Shown piece by piece: positions 1-5,268 of a DNA stretch of 6,865 nt. Numbering within the stretch: position 1 is the first letter of the stretch; each line of letters starts with the position of its first letter. A program made the translations under genes and the position numbers. The DNA comes from an uncultured Collinsella sp. (GTDB lineage Bacteria; Actinomycetota; Coriobacteriia; Coriobacteriales; Coriobacteriaceae), in NCBI GenBank assembly GCA_905198825.1, contig CAJKEF010000062.1, positions 1-6,865 of the forward strand, in the 5' to 3' direction. The notes under the pieces were generated by a model. It was given only the letters and a program-made list of their open reading frames with translations, was not told where the DNA came from and searched no databases.

Positions 1-38
1 GGAGCAATCGCTTCCGGCGTCTCTATATGTTTAAGGAG

Positions 39-485
39 TTATTTATTTATGCAAGATGATTTAGCGAAGATGTCTCTGGACGAGTTGAAAGAAGTTGCCA
101 GAGAAAAAGGATTAAAAGGTATCAGTAAATTAAGAAAGAGTGAGATTCTGGCACGACTGACGGAGTCCGGAGAAGCCGTGTTGCCGGCAGAGAAGAACGC
201 ATCCGCGTTGCCCTTCTTAATGGCGCGGCAAGAAAGCACGATCGACGACTTACGCTTGGTCATCACGGCGCGAATGGGATCGTCATCCATGGCGATAACG
301 TCGGGTGCCTCAAGGGCCTCAACACGTGCATGGGAAGCTGCAAAGGGATTGACGATTTCGGCGGGGCCAGCTGCCAAGACCTCGATATTGGGATCGGCGG
401 CAAGTGCAGCCTCGATACCATCGAGAACAACCTGAGGCTTCTCGTCTCCGCCCACAACGTCTACACAAACGCGAACGTTACTCAT
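39..485 (-). CDS. plsX: PlsX phosphate acyltransferase, N-terminal fragment
   Basis: PlsX is a peripheral membrane enzyme that converts acyl-ACP to acyl-phosphate, the acyl donor used by PlsY in phosphatidic acid synthesis. Residues 1-103 match the family start: a VCVDVVGGDEKP segment (usual form VDAMGGD), DDDPIRAVMTKRKSSIV near 67-83, and KKGNADAFFSAGNT at 90-103. The normal protein is about 330-350 residues, so roughly 70% is missing. Residues 104-148 (positions 39-176) are antisense of the Rho-like fragment and should not be read as PlsX. The ATG at 485 is preceded by AAGGAG at 494-499 with 8 nt spacing. The gene follows rpmF, the common bacterial order, with an 88-nt gap that contains a terminator. 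As written, the product would lack most of the fold and should be inactive. In the true genome plsX is probably intact. Confidence 0.85.
   Translation of the reverse strand: MSNVRVCVDVVGGDEKPQVVLDGIEAALAADPNIEVLAAGPAEIVNPFAASHARVEALEAPDVIAMDDDPIRAVMTKRKSSIVLSCRAIKKGNADAFFSAGNTASPDSVSRARISLFLNLLIPFNPFSLATSFNSSRDIFAKSSCINK
49..435 (+). CDS. Rho N-terminal domain fragment, fused by a junction to antisense plsX
   Basis: Only about the first 42 codons (to roughly position 175) look like a real gene. Residues 7-37 have the helix-extended-loop-helix pattern of the Rho N-terminal domain found at the start of transcription termination factor Rho: SLDELKEVAREKGL, then KGISKLRKSEILARL. The start is supported by AAGGAG at 33-38, 10 nt before the ATG. 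After about residue 43 the frame simply runs through the antisense of plsX and has no family character. Codon use (AAA, AGA, TTA) and base composition are clearly more AT-rich than the rest of the window. An open frame at 2-34 ending in a TAA that overlaps the Shine-Dalgarno could be the tail of an upstream gene, but it is too short to identify. This may be the true 5' end of a rho gene from another genome. Rho_N domains also occur in other small proteins, so full-length Rho is not proven. Confidence 0.5.
   Translation: MQDDLAKMSLDELKEVAREKGLKGISKLRKSEILARLTESGEAVLPAEKNASALPFLMARQESTIDDLRLVITARMGSSSMAITSGASRASTRAWEAAKGLTISAGPAAKTSILGSAASAASIPSRTT
165..180. other. Abrupt junction between a Rho_N fragment and truncated plsX
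   Basis: Left of this point the plus strand encodes a Rho N-terminal domain in AT-rich DNA. Right of it the minus strand encodes PlsX in GC-rich DNA. The PlsX reading is family-like through SAGNT (codon 103 at 179-177) and loses all similarity immediately after. The Rho reading is plausible to about position 171. The two coding strands therefore meet tail to tail, and both proteins are cut. No inverted repeat, target duplication or insertion-sequence end was seen on either side. The likeliest explanation is a chimeric assembly or library join near a contig end. A real inversion or insertion breakpoint cannot be excluded from sequence alone. Confidence 0.7.
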
Positions 486-493
486 TTCATATG

Positions 494-499
494 CTCCTT
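494..499 (-). promoter_or_regulatory. Shine-Dalgarno site of plsX
   Basis: AAGGAG on the minus strand lies 8 nt before the plsX ATG. It is notable because the U-tract of the upstream terminator ends only 4 nt before it. Any transcript that reaches this site must therefore have read through that hairpin or started just beyond it. Confidence 0.75.
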
Positions 500-503
500 A
501 TAC

Positions 504-533
504 AAAAATGGCCGACTCATTGAGCCGGCCATT
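504..533 (-). terminator. Rho-independent terminator between rpmF and plsX
   Basis: On the minus strand, AATGGCCG (533-526) pairs perfectly with CGGCCATT (514-507). Inside this a G-U pair and CTC/GAG extend the stem to 12 bp around a 3-nt AAT loop. The 3' arm runs into a tract of five Ts (508-504) followed by GTAT. The plus strand has no comparable T-tract, so the element is directional and acts on rpmF transcription. It would end, or partly attenuate, transcription before plsX. Confidence 0.75.
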
Positions 534-536
534 GTG

Positions 537-550
537 GTTCCATTTGGAAC
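537..550 (-). repeat. Small hairpin upstream of the rpmF-plsX terminator
   Basis: GTTCC and GGAAC form a 5-bp stem with a 4-nt loop (AAAT) on the minus strand, 3 nt before the terminator stem. Its AAATGG (loop and start of the 3' arm) is complementary to CCATTT at the 3' side of the terminator. A competing fold is possible in principle, but it has 6 bp against 12 bp for the terminator. It may have no function. Confidence 0.3.
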
Positions 551-573
551 GGCATCGCATCCAGAGTATACCG

Positions 574-753
574 TTACTCGGTAACGATAACCTCGCGGTC
601 CTTGTAGAAACCGCAGCTGGGGCACACGTGGTGCGGGAGCTTGACAGCGCCGCAACGGGGGCACGTGGACTGAGCCGCAGCCGAGATCTTCATGTTGGCG
701 GAACGACGGGTGTGAGTGCGGATACGACCCTGCTTTTGTTTAGGTACGGGCAT
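574..753 (-). CDS. rpmF: 50S ribosomal protein L32
   Basis: This 59-residue protein is a structural component of the large ribosomal subunit. It begins MPVPKQKQGRIRTHTRRSAN, the basic N-terminal tail typical of L32 (commonly MAVPKRKxSxxRxxxRRS). It has two CxxC pairs, CPRC at residues 31-34 and CPSC at 44-47, so this is the zinc-ribbon form of L32. It ends DREVIVTE. Length fits the family (about 55-65 residues). AAGGAAGG at 759-766 lies 5 nt before the ATG. The yceD gene is 64 nt upstream, the conserved yceD-rpmF order, and an intrinsic terminator follows 40 nt downstream. Zinc-ribbon L32 is often the zinc-replete version where a Cys-less paralogue exists; no such paralogue lies in this window. 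Confidence 0.95.
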   Translation of the reverse strand: MPVPKQKQGRIRTHTRRSANMKISAAAQSTCPRCGAVKLPHHVCPSCGFYKDREVIVTE

Positions 754-758
754 AGTGA

Positions 759-766
759 CCTTCCTT
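759..766 (-). promoter_or_regulatory. Shine-Dalgarno site of rpmF
   Basis: AAGGAAGG on the minus strand, 5 nt before the ATG at 753, fixes the rpmF start. The rest of the 64-nt gap to yceD shows no convincing promoter hexamers, so rpmF is probably transcribed from upstream. Confidence 0.7.
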
Positions 767-817
767 ATGAACTATCCAGTGTGGCGATTACGCGCAAGTA
801 GCGATACTACCACAGTT

Positions 818-1372
818 TTACTCATCGAGCTTGAGATTCTTCAATGCTGCAAATGGATTTTCCGTGGCAGCGGCCCATTCCGCCTCTGCCTGGGCGGCGC
901 AATCGCATTGCTCGACGTTGAGATTGCAACCGCATGTGGGGCACAGACCACGGCAATCGGGCTTGCAGAGCACTACAAACGGCGTGTCCATAACGACCGC
1001 GTCATTGATGGGCTCACCCAAATCGACTAGACGGTCCTCACCCAGGAGCTCGTAGCCGTCCTCGTAGGCCTCGGGATCCTCGGGCTCCTCAAAGAGGTAG
1101 AACTCCTCGATCTCGCCGGCGATATCAAACGAGGCGGGCTCCAGGCAACGGTCGCACTCACCGGTTGCGTGCGCGCGGACCATGCCCGTGAGCAAGACAC
1201 CGGTACCGGCATTGGTAAAGACAACGTCGTAGTCGATGCCGTCCTGAAGCTGGTACTCCTTCTCGCCCACCGTGTAGGTGGCGACATCGACCTTGCCGGT
1301 CAGCGGATACGAGTCTCCGGGAAACTCGAGCTGCTCGGAAAGATCGACGGTAACGCTCGGGAACTCAGCCAT
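818..1372 (-). CDS. yceD: YceD/DUF177 family protein
   Basis: A 184-residue member of the YceD (DUF177) family, which is nearly always encoded directly before rpmF. In plants and E. coli members are linked to 23S rRNA processing or accumulation, but the exact activity is not settled. The sequence shows the family's cysteine layout: CDRC at 73-76, followed by an acidic linker (EEPEDPEAYEDG, about 95-106), then CKPDCRGLCPTCGCN at 136-150 and CDC at 156-158, a probable metal-binding cluster. The C-terminus (ENPFAALKNLKLDE) is also typical. The chosen start, MAEFPSV at 1372, overlaps the stop of the preceding gene by one base (TAATG), indicating translational coupling; no clear Shine-Dalgarno is seen. 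An in-frame ATG 17 codons further upstream lies inside the preceding gene and lacks family similarity. Confidence 0.9.
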   Translation of the reverse strand: MAEFPSVTVDLSEQLEFPGDSYPLTGKVDVATYTVGEKEYQLQDGIDYDVVFTNAGTGVLLTGMVRAHATGECDRCLEPASFDIAGEIEEFYLFEEPEDPEAYEDGYELLGEDRLVDLGEPINDAVVMDTPFVVLCKPDCRGLCPTCGCNLNVEQCDCAAQAEAEWAAATENPFAALKNLKLDE

Positions 1373-1656
1373 TACCACTGACCATTCTGTTGGGCGGCAC
1401 CCTCGTTGAGCTGCTGACGGCAACGGGTAACGGTGCCGGTCAGGCTCTTGAGGTTCTCCTCCAGGTGCGTAAAGACCTGCTCTGCGTAGTCCTCAGCAGC
1501 ATAACGCGTCTCGCGCTCGTACTGCTGGGCACGATCGCGGATGTCGTCGGCCTGCTGCTGCGCAAGTCGGACGATCTCCTGCTCACCGGCAATGGTGAGG
1601 GCCTGCTGCTGAGCGTCGGCGATGATGGAATCGGCCTGAGCGGCGGCGGAAGCCAT
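1372..1656 (-). CDS. SepIVA/DivIVA-like coiled-coil protein, C-terminal fragment after an amber codon
   Basis: These 94 residues are in the same frame as the preceding fragment and continue it directly, starting 12 nt after its TAG. The sequence is an Ala/Gln/Glu-rich heptad pattern (AAAQADSIIADAQQQAL, then EIVRLAQQQADDIRDRAQQY), as in DivIVA/SepIVA or ATP-synthase-b-like coiled coils, with a short tail ending QQNGQW. There is no signal peptide or membrane segment, so it should be cytoplasmic. GAGGAG lies 3 nt before the ATG, close but possibly enough for reinitiation after the stop. Its TAA overlaps the yceD ATG. By analogy with mycobacterial SepIVA, encoded next to a DUF177 gene, the intact protein may act in septum or envelope growth. 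That function is inference from architecture and neighbours. Confidence 0.6.
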   Translation of the reverse strand: MASAAAQADSIIADAQQQALTIAGEQEIVRLAQQQADDIRDRAQQYERETRYAAEDYAEQVFTHLEENLKSLTGTVTRCRQQLNEGAAQQNGQW

Positions 1657-1659
1657 AAG

Positions 1660-1665
1660 CTCCTC
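1660..1665 (-). promoter_or_regulatory. Possible internal reinitiation ribosome binding site
   Basis: GAGGAG on the minus strand is followed after 3 nt by ATG (1656). It lies just after the amber codon at 1671-1669. The bases also encode Glu-Glu in the uninterrupted reading, so the motif may be coincidental. The 3-nt spacing is shorter than usual. Confidence 0.35.
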
Positions 1666-1668
1666 GCG

Positions 1669-1671
1669 CTA
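1669..1671 (-). other. In-frame TAG splitting the coiled-coil gene
   Basis: The minus strand reads AAG TAG CGC GAG GAG CTT ATG, that is LK-stop-REELM, at codon 67 of an otherwise continuous 166-codon frame (1869-1372, counting both stops). A single base change from GAG or CAG would restore it. The frame is kept on both sides, with no indel. Nonsense mutation, sequencing or assembly error, or readthrough all fit. General TAG reassignment is unlikely because the FakA-like gene ends with TAG (5271-5269) exactly at its expected C-terminus. Confidence 0.85.
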
Positions 1672-1869
1672 CTTGAGGATACGGCGGGACTTCTGCCACT
1701 CCTCGGGATAGCTCATGCGGATCTCGTCGAGGATGTTGAAGAACACGTCGGCGTCGATGACCTTGAACTGAGCGTTCTTGCCGAAAGGCGGCTTGGCTTC
1801 CTCGATCAGCCCTTCGAGCTCATCGACCAAGCTGACGATCCTATCGCCAGGAAAATTCTCGCCCGGCAT
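1669..1869 (-). CDS. SepIVA/DivIVA-like protein, N-terminal fragment before an amber codon
   Basis: This 66-residue product begins MPGENFPGDRIVSLVDELEG and has the layout seen at the start of DivIVA/SepIVA-like proteins: a short amphipathic helix (RIVSLVDELEGLIEEA, 10-25), a loop with PPFGKNAQFKVID (27-39), then a second helix leading into the coiled coil (DVFFNILDEIRMSYPEEWQK, 41-60). It stops at TAG just where the coiled coil should continue. The start at 1869 is favoured over an in-frame ATG at 1893 because AAAGGAG at 1875-1881 sits 5 nt before it. coaD ends 68 nt upstream. In mycobacteria the related gene sepIVA also neighbours a DUF177 gene (recalled, not searched). The fragment alone would lack the oligomerising coiled coil. 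Confidence 0.6.
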   Translation of the reverse strand: MPGENFPGDRIVSLVDELEGLIEEAKPPFGKNAQFKVIDADVFFNILDEIRMSYPEEWQKSRRILK

Positions 1870-1874
1870 CCGGT

Positions 1875-1881
1875 CTCCTTT
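1875..1881 (-). promoter_or_regulatory. Shine-Dalgarno site of the SepIVA-like gene
   Basis: AAAGGAG on the minus strand, 5 nt before the ATG at 1869, decides the start against the more upstream in-frame ATGs at 1893 and 1884. Confidence 0.75.
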
Positions 1882-1937
1882 CATAGGTAACATATCATCG
1901 TGCTAGTTTACCACATGCCACCAGGCAATAAGAAACG

Positions 1938-2435
1938 TCACGAAAAGCGATGTTTGAGCGCTTCGACCACGTTGGGCGGGACAAACGTCGATACGTCACT
2001 ACCGAGCGAGGCGATCTGGCGAACGACCGAGCTCGAGATATAGCCGTACTGCGGCGCGCTCATGACAAAGATGGACTCCAGCTCGTTATCCAAGCGATAG
2101 TTGAGGTCGGCCTGCTGCAGCTCGTACTCAAAGTCGGTCATGGCGCGCAGGCCCTTGACCACGGCCCCCGCCCCCTGCTCACGTGCGAAGTCGACCAGCA
2201 GGCCAGTGAAGGGCAGGACCTCGACGCCGTCGATATCACCGAGCGCCTCGCGGGCCAGCGCCACGCGCTCATCGAGCGTAAACGTGGTGCCCACACCGTT
2301 TTTACCCTGCGACTCGGCAACAGCGACGATCACGCTGGGAAAGATGCGGCGGGCGCGGCGGATCACATCGATATGGCCAAAGGTGATGGGATCGAAGGTG
2401 CCCGGGACGATCACGCGGTTGATGGTGTCACTCAT
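1938..2435 (-). CDS. coaD: Phosphopantetheine adenylyltransferase
   Basis: CoaD transfers AMP from ATP to 4'-phosphopantetheine, giving dephospho-CoA, the penultimate step of CoA synthesis in the cytoplasm. The 165-residue protein (family about 160) has the nucleotidyltransferase motif TFDPITFGH at 13-21, KGLRAMTDFEYELQ at 94-107 (Lys in the first position of the usual RGLR, also common in actinobacteria) and YISSSVVRQIA at 132-142, the ISSS/T-xxR signature. The ATG at 2435 is chosen because AGGAGG at 2442-2447 is 6 nt upstream. An ATG at 2441 abuts that site and would add only Met-Leu. The gene overlaps the end of rsmD by 8 nt, the widespread rsmD-coaD pairing, so the two are very likely co-transcribed and translationally coupled. 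All expected motifs are intact. Confidence 0.97.
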   Translation of the reverse strand: MSDTINRVIVPGTFDPITFGHIDVIRRARRIFPSVIVAVAESQGKNGVGTTFTLDERVALAREALGDIDGVEVLPFTGLLVDFAREQGAGAVVKGLRAMTDFEYELQQADLNYRLDNELESIFVMSAPQYGYISSSVVRQIASLGSDVSTFVPPNVVEALKHRFS

Positions 2436-3084
2436 GAGCATCCTCCTGAAACGTCGTGGCATCGTTGTTGTCAGCATCGGTGCCGGCGTTATCGCCCTCG
2501 CCATCGTTATCGCCGACCCAACGAAGCAGGTCGACCGCGGTAATGCCGTAGCGCTTCTCACGTACAGTCTCAAAGTCTGCCGGATGCGCGCCCGCATCGG
2601 CGGCGGCATGCTCAAACAGGGCATAAGCGCCAGGTGCAAGCAGACCCTGCTGAGCCAGGTTCTGCAGCAGTTCCTCGACCGGCTCGGCACCAAAAGCATA
2701 GGGCGGGTCGAGCAGGACCAGATCAAAGGGGCCGCCCGGCACGCGGCCGCGCGAGGCGCTCGCCAGCACGTCACCCGTCACCACGCGCCAGCGCGCACGG
2801 TCACGGCAGAGCGACTCGATATTCTTGGTAATGAGCCGCGCGGCGTTGCGATCGATCTCAAACGTCGTGAGCGAGCGGGCCCCACGAGAGAGCATCTCTA
2901 ACCCTAAGGCACCGGAGCCGCCAAAGGCGTCCAGCACACGAACCTCGTCCAAATCGAAATCGAATGCCGACATGACCATAGATGCGCACGCCTCGCGCAC
3001 GCGATCAGTCGTGGGGCGGGTGACATCGCGACCACGGGGCTCCTCGATCTTACGACCGCGCCATTCGCCGCCGATGATTCTCAT
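2428..3084 (-). CDS. rsmD: 16S rRNA (guanine(966)-N2)-methyltransferase RsmD
   Basis: RsmD uses S-adenosylmethionine to methylate N2 of G966 in 16S rRNA during small-subunit assembly. The 218-residue protein starts MRIIGGEWRGRKI, followed by the family motif RPTTDRVREA at 23-32. It has the SAM-binding loop DAFGGSGALGLE at 52-63, an acidic residue ending strand 2 (FEID, 75-78) and the catalytic DPPY at 126-129. The core ends near residue 190 (DLLRWVGD). The last 27 residues form a hydrophilic Asp/Asn/Gly/Glu-rich tail not needed for the usual fold, so the protein is longer than many RsmD enzymes (about 180-200). Its ATG overlaps the recG stop (ATGA), with AAGGAGG at 3095-3101. coaD overlaps its 3' end. 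Confidence 0.95.
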   Translation of the reverse strand: MRIIGGEWRGRKIEEPRGRDVTRPTTDRVREACASMVMSAFDFDLDEVRVLDAFGGSGALGLEMLSRGARSLTTFEIDRNAARLITKNIESLCRDRARWRVVTGDVLASASRGRVPGGPFDLVLLDPPYAFGAEPVEELLQNLAQQGLLAPGAYALFEHAAADAGAHPADFETVREKRYGITAVDLLRWVGDNDGEGDNAGTDADNNDATTFQEDAHE

Positions 3085-5258
3085 CCTCCGCTGACCTCCT
3101 TAAAGATATGTCGATAACGCATGGCGACCGCGTCGCGCAAGGGACGCGTCGCCACAGAGTCAAGGTTGCAAGCATACCGCAAGAGCTCGACCGCGTCCAA
3201 ATGGGCCCATTCGATAAGGTCCTCATCGGCGTCCAGGTCCACAAAGCGCAAGGTCACGCCGCCATGCTGGCGGTACCCCAGGATTTCGCCCTCGTGGCGC
3301 AGACGCAGGTCCATCTGGGCGAGCGTAAAGCCGTCCGAGGTCTTTTCGAGCGACTGGAGACGGTCTTGCGCCGCCGAGGCGCCGCCATTACCCTTGGAGT
3401 GCGTCATGACCAGGCAGGTGCCCGACACGCTGCCGCGGCCCACGCGACCGCGCAGCTGGTGCAGGGCCGCCAAGCCAAAGCGCTCACCGTTCTCGATGAC
3501 CATGACGGTGGCGTTGGGCACGTCGACGCCCACCTCGACCACCGTGGTCGATACGAGCACGTCGATCTCACCTCGCTTGAAGGCGTCGATCACACGGTCC
3601 TTCTCCCCCGCCGGCATGCGGCCGTGAAGGCGCTCGATGGTAAGTCCCGGCAACGCCAGGCGAAGGCGGTCGAGCTCGGTTGCCGTATCGTGCAGCGGCA
3701 CGGGTACGGTCACGTGGCCCTCGTCGTCGCGGGCGATACCAGGGACATCCTCAAGCTCATCAGCCGAGTCGCTCGGCTCCACAAGCGGGCAGATCACATA
3801 TGCCTGCTGACCTTTTGCATGCGCCTCGCAAATGGCGCCGTAGGCAAGGTCGCGGCTCGACTCGGTGAGCACGCGTGTCGTAACGCCCGCTCCCGGAACA
3901 GGTCGATGGCGGATGATGCTCGTGTCCAGGTCGCCGTAGACCGAGAGCGCCAGCGTACGCGGGATGGGCGTCGCCGTCATGACGAGCAGGTCGGCACCCG
4001 GCCCCTTGGCACGCAGGGCATTGCGCTGGCCCACACCAAAGCGGTGCTGCTCGTCGATGACGACAAGCGACAGATGCTTAAACGCCACATTGTCCGATAG
4101 GACCGCATGGGTGCCAAAGAGCACGTCGAGCTCGCCCGATTCCAGCTGCGCATGGATCTGCACGCGCTCGGCCGCCGGCGTGGCGCCCGTCAGGAGCGCC
4201 CAGGACATGCCAGCCTGCGAGAGCAAGGGACCGGTCTTATCGGCATATTGACGCGCCAGCACGCCCGTAGGCGCCATAACGCAGGACTGAGTGCCCGAAT
4301 CGGCCGCGACAGCCAGCGCGCAGGCGGCGACGGCCGTCTTGCCGGTACCGACGTCGCCCAGAAGCAGGCGGTTCATCACGCGCCCGCCATCGCACATGTC
4401 GTGCAGGATGTCTTGGAACGCGGCCTCCTGCTCGTCGCTCAGCGAAAACGGCAGGGCTTCCTTGAGCGCCGCCAGGTGCTCGCCCGCGGCGTGGGCGTAG
4501 GGAGCGACTTCGACCAAGCCGCCGTCGTTGCGCAAGCGCAGCGCCAGCTGCAGGTAGAGGCACTCCTCATAGGCAAGGCGGCGGCGCGCGATATCGCGCT
4601 CGGCCATACTCGAGGGAAAGTGAATTGAGCGCAGCGCACGGGCATTGCTCATCAGGCGGCGCTTTAGGCGCAAGCGTGCGGGAATCGGATCGAAGGGATT
4701 GCCGACGACCTCGAGCGCGCCGCTAACGATGCGGCGCATCCACGCCTGGCTCACGCCATCGCTCACGTAATGGACCGGCAGGATAGTGCCCGCGGCACGC
4801 CCGCCCTCGAGCTTTTCGAAATGCGGAGAGGCCATCTGCTTAAAGCCGTAGGCAAACTCGACCTTACCCATCACGGCCAGTCGGTCGCCCTGCTTAAACT
4901 GCTGGGCAATCCAGGGCTGACGGAAAAAGGCGACTTGCAGCACCCCCGTCTCGTCCACCAGCGAGACCTCAGTCACCTGCATACGCGGGCGAGGCTGCTT
5001 TTGGACGATACGATCGACCGTGGCGACAATCGTGCAAACGGTACCGATGGGAGCCATCTCAATGGACCAGGAGCGCGTAAAGTCGAGATATCGATGAGGA
5101 ATATGGAGAAGGAGGTCCCCCACCGTCCGAATTCCCAGACGGCGAAGGGCCTCCTCACGTTTACCCGAAACATATTTGAGTCGCGCGATATCCTCGTCGA
5201 GCGCATTGCTCTGGGCAAAGCGCTCCGAGACGCGCGGCACGGAGCACAGCTCGGACAT
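3081..5258 (-). CDS. recG: ATP-dependent DNA helicase RecG
   Basis: RecG is a superfamily 2 translocase that remodels stalled replication forks and branched recombination intermediates. The 725-residue protein has the expected layout: an N-terminal wedge/OB region (about 60-165, with VDETGVLQVAFF near 101-112), Walker A GDVGTGKT at 301-308, motif Ia MAPTGVLARQ at 328-337, DEQH box VVIDEQHRFGVGQR at 399-412, motif III TATPIPRT at 428-435, helicase C-terminal motifs VVEVGVDVP at 573-581 and QLRGRVGRG at 601-609, and the RecG-type GEILGYRQHG at 657-666. Length is slightly above the usual 680-700. The ATG at 5258 lies 10 nt after the stop of the FakA-like gene and has only a weak Shine-Dalgarno, so a somewhat different start is possible. 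Its stop overlaps the rsmD start. All catalytic motifs are intact. Confidence 0.97.
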   Translation of the reverse strand: MSELCSVPRVSERFAQSNALDEDIARLKYVSGKREEALRRLGIRTVGDLLLHIPHRYLDFTRSWSIEMAPIGTVCTIVATVDRIVQKQPRPRMQVTEVSLVDETGVLQVAFFRQPWIAQQFKQGDRLAVMGKVEFAYGFKQMASPHFEKLEGGRAAGTILPVHYVSDGVSQAWMRRIVSGALEVVGNPFDPIPARLRLKRRLMSNARALRSIHFPSSMAERDIARRRLAYEECLYLQLALRLRNDGGLVEVAPYAHAAGEHLAALKEALPFSLSDEQEAAFQDILHDMCDGGRVMNRLLLGDVGTGKTAVAACALAVAADSGTQSCVMAPTGVLARQYADKTGPLLSQAGMSWALLTGATPAAERVQIHAQLESGELDVLFGTHAVLSDNVAFKHLSLVVIDEQHRFGVGQRNALRAKGPGADLLVMTATPIPRTLALSVYGDLDTSIIRHRPVPGAGVTTRVLTESSRDLAYGAICEAHAKGQQAYVICPLVEPSDSADELEDVPGIARDDEGHVTVPVPLHDTATELDRLRLALPGLTIERLHGRMPAGEKDRVIDAFKRGEIDVLVSTTVVEVGVDVPNATVMVIENGERFGLAALHQLRGRVGRGSVSGTCLVMTHSKGNGGASAAQDRLQSLEKTSDGFTLAQMDLRLRHEGEILGYRQHGGVTLRFVDLDADEDLIEWAHLDAVELLRYACNLDSVATRPLRDAVAMRYRHIFKEVSGG

Positions 5259-5268
5259 GGGCAGATGC

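Noticed and set aside
39..176. Residues 104-148 of the plsX frame as a novel C-terminal domain
   Set aside because: This stretch is the exact antisense of a Rho_N coding segment that has its own ribosome binding site, so the fused protein is most simply explained by the junction.
754..817. Promoter for rpmF in the gap after yceD (TTGCGC, 17 nt, TAGTTC)
   Set aside because: Both hexamers match the consensus poorly, and conserved yceD-rpmF coupling makes a separate promoter unnecessary.
1669..1671. TAG decoded as an amino acid throughout this genome
   Set aside because: The FakA-like gene uses TAG (5271-5269) directly after its conserved FSIE ending, so TAG acts as a normal stop here.
1905..1913. 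TGGTAAACT on the minus strand as an extended -10 promoter for the SepIVA-like gene
   Set aside because: The -10 match is only moderate (4 of 6) and no acceptable -35 hexamer lies 16-18 nt upstream. It is too weak to annotate.
1938..2774. Extended minus-strand frame giving CoaD an extra N-terminal part of more than 110 residues
   Set aside because: The extra part is an out-of-frame reading of rsmD with Arg/Ser/Pro-rich sequence. CoaD similarity begins at 2435, where a good Shine-Dalgarno is found.
2101..2901. Plus-strand open frame of 266 codons opposite coaD and rsmD
   Set aside because: It crosses two well-identified genes on the other strand and has a low-complexity Ser/Arg/Ala composition typical of an antisense shadow.
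3108..4100. Long plus-strand open frame (330 codons) opposite recG
   Set aside because: It is fully antisense to intact recG motifs, has no recognisable domain, and is rich in His, Arg and Gln as expected from the mirror of GC-rich codons. No Shine-Dalgarno supports it.
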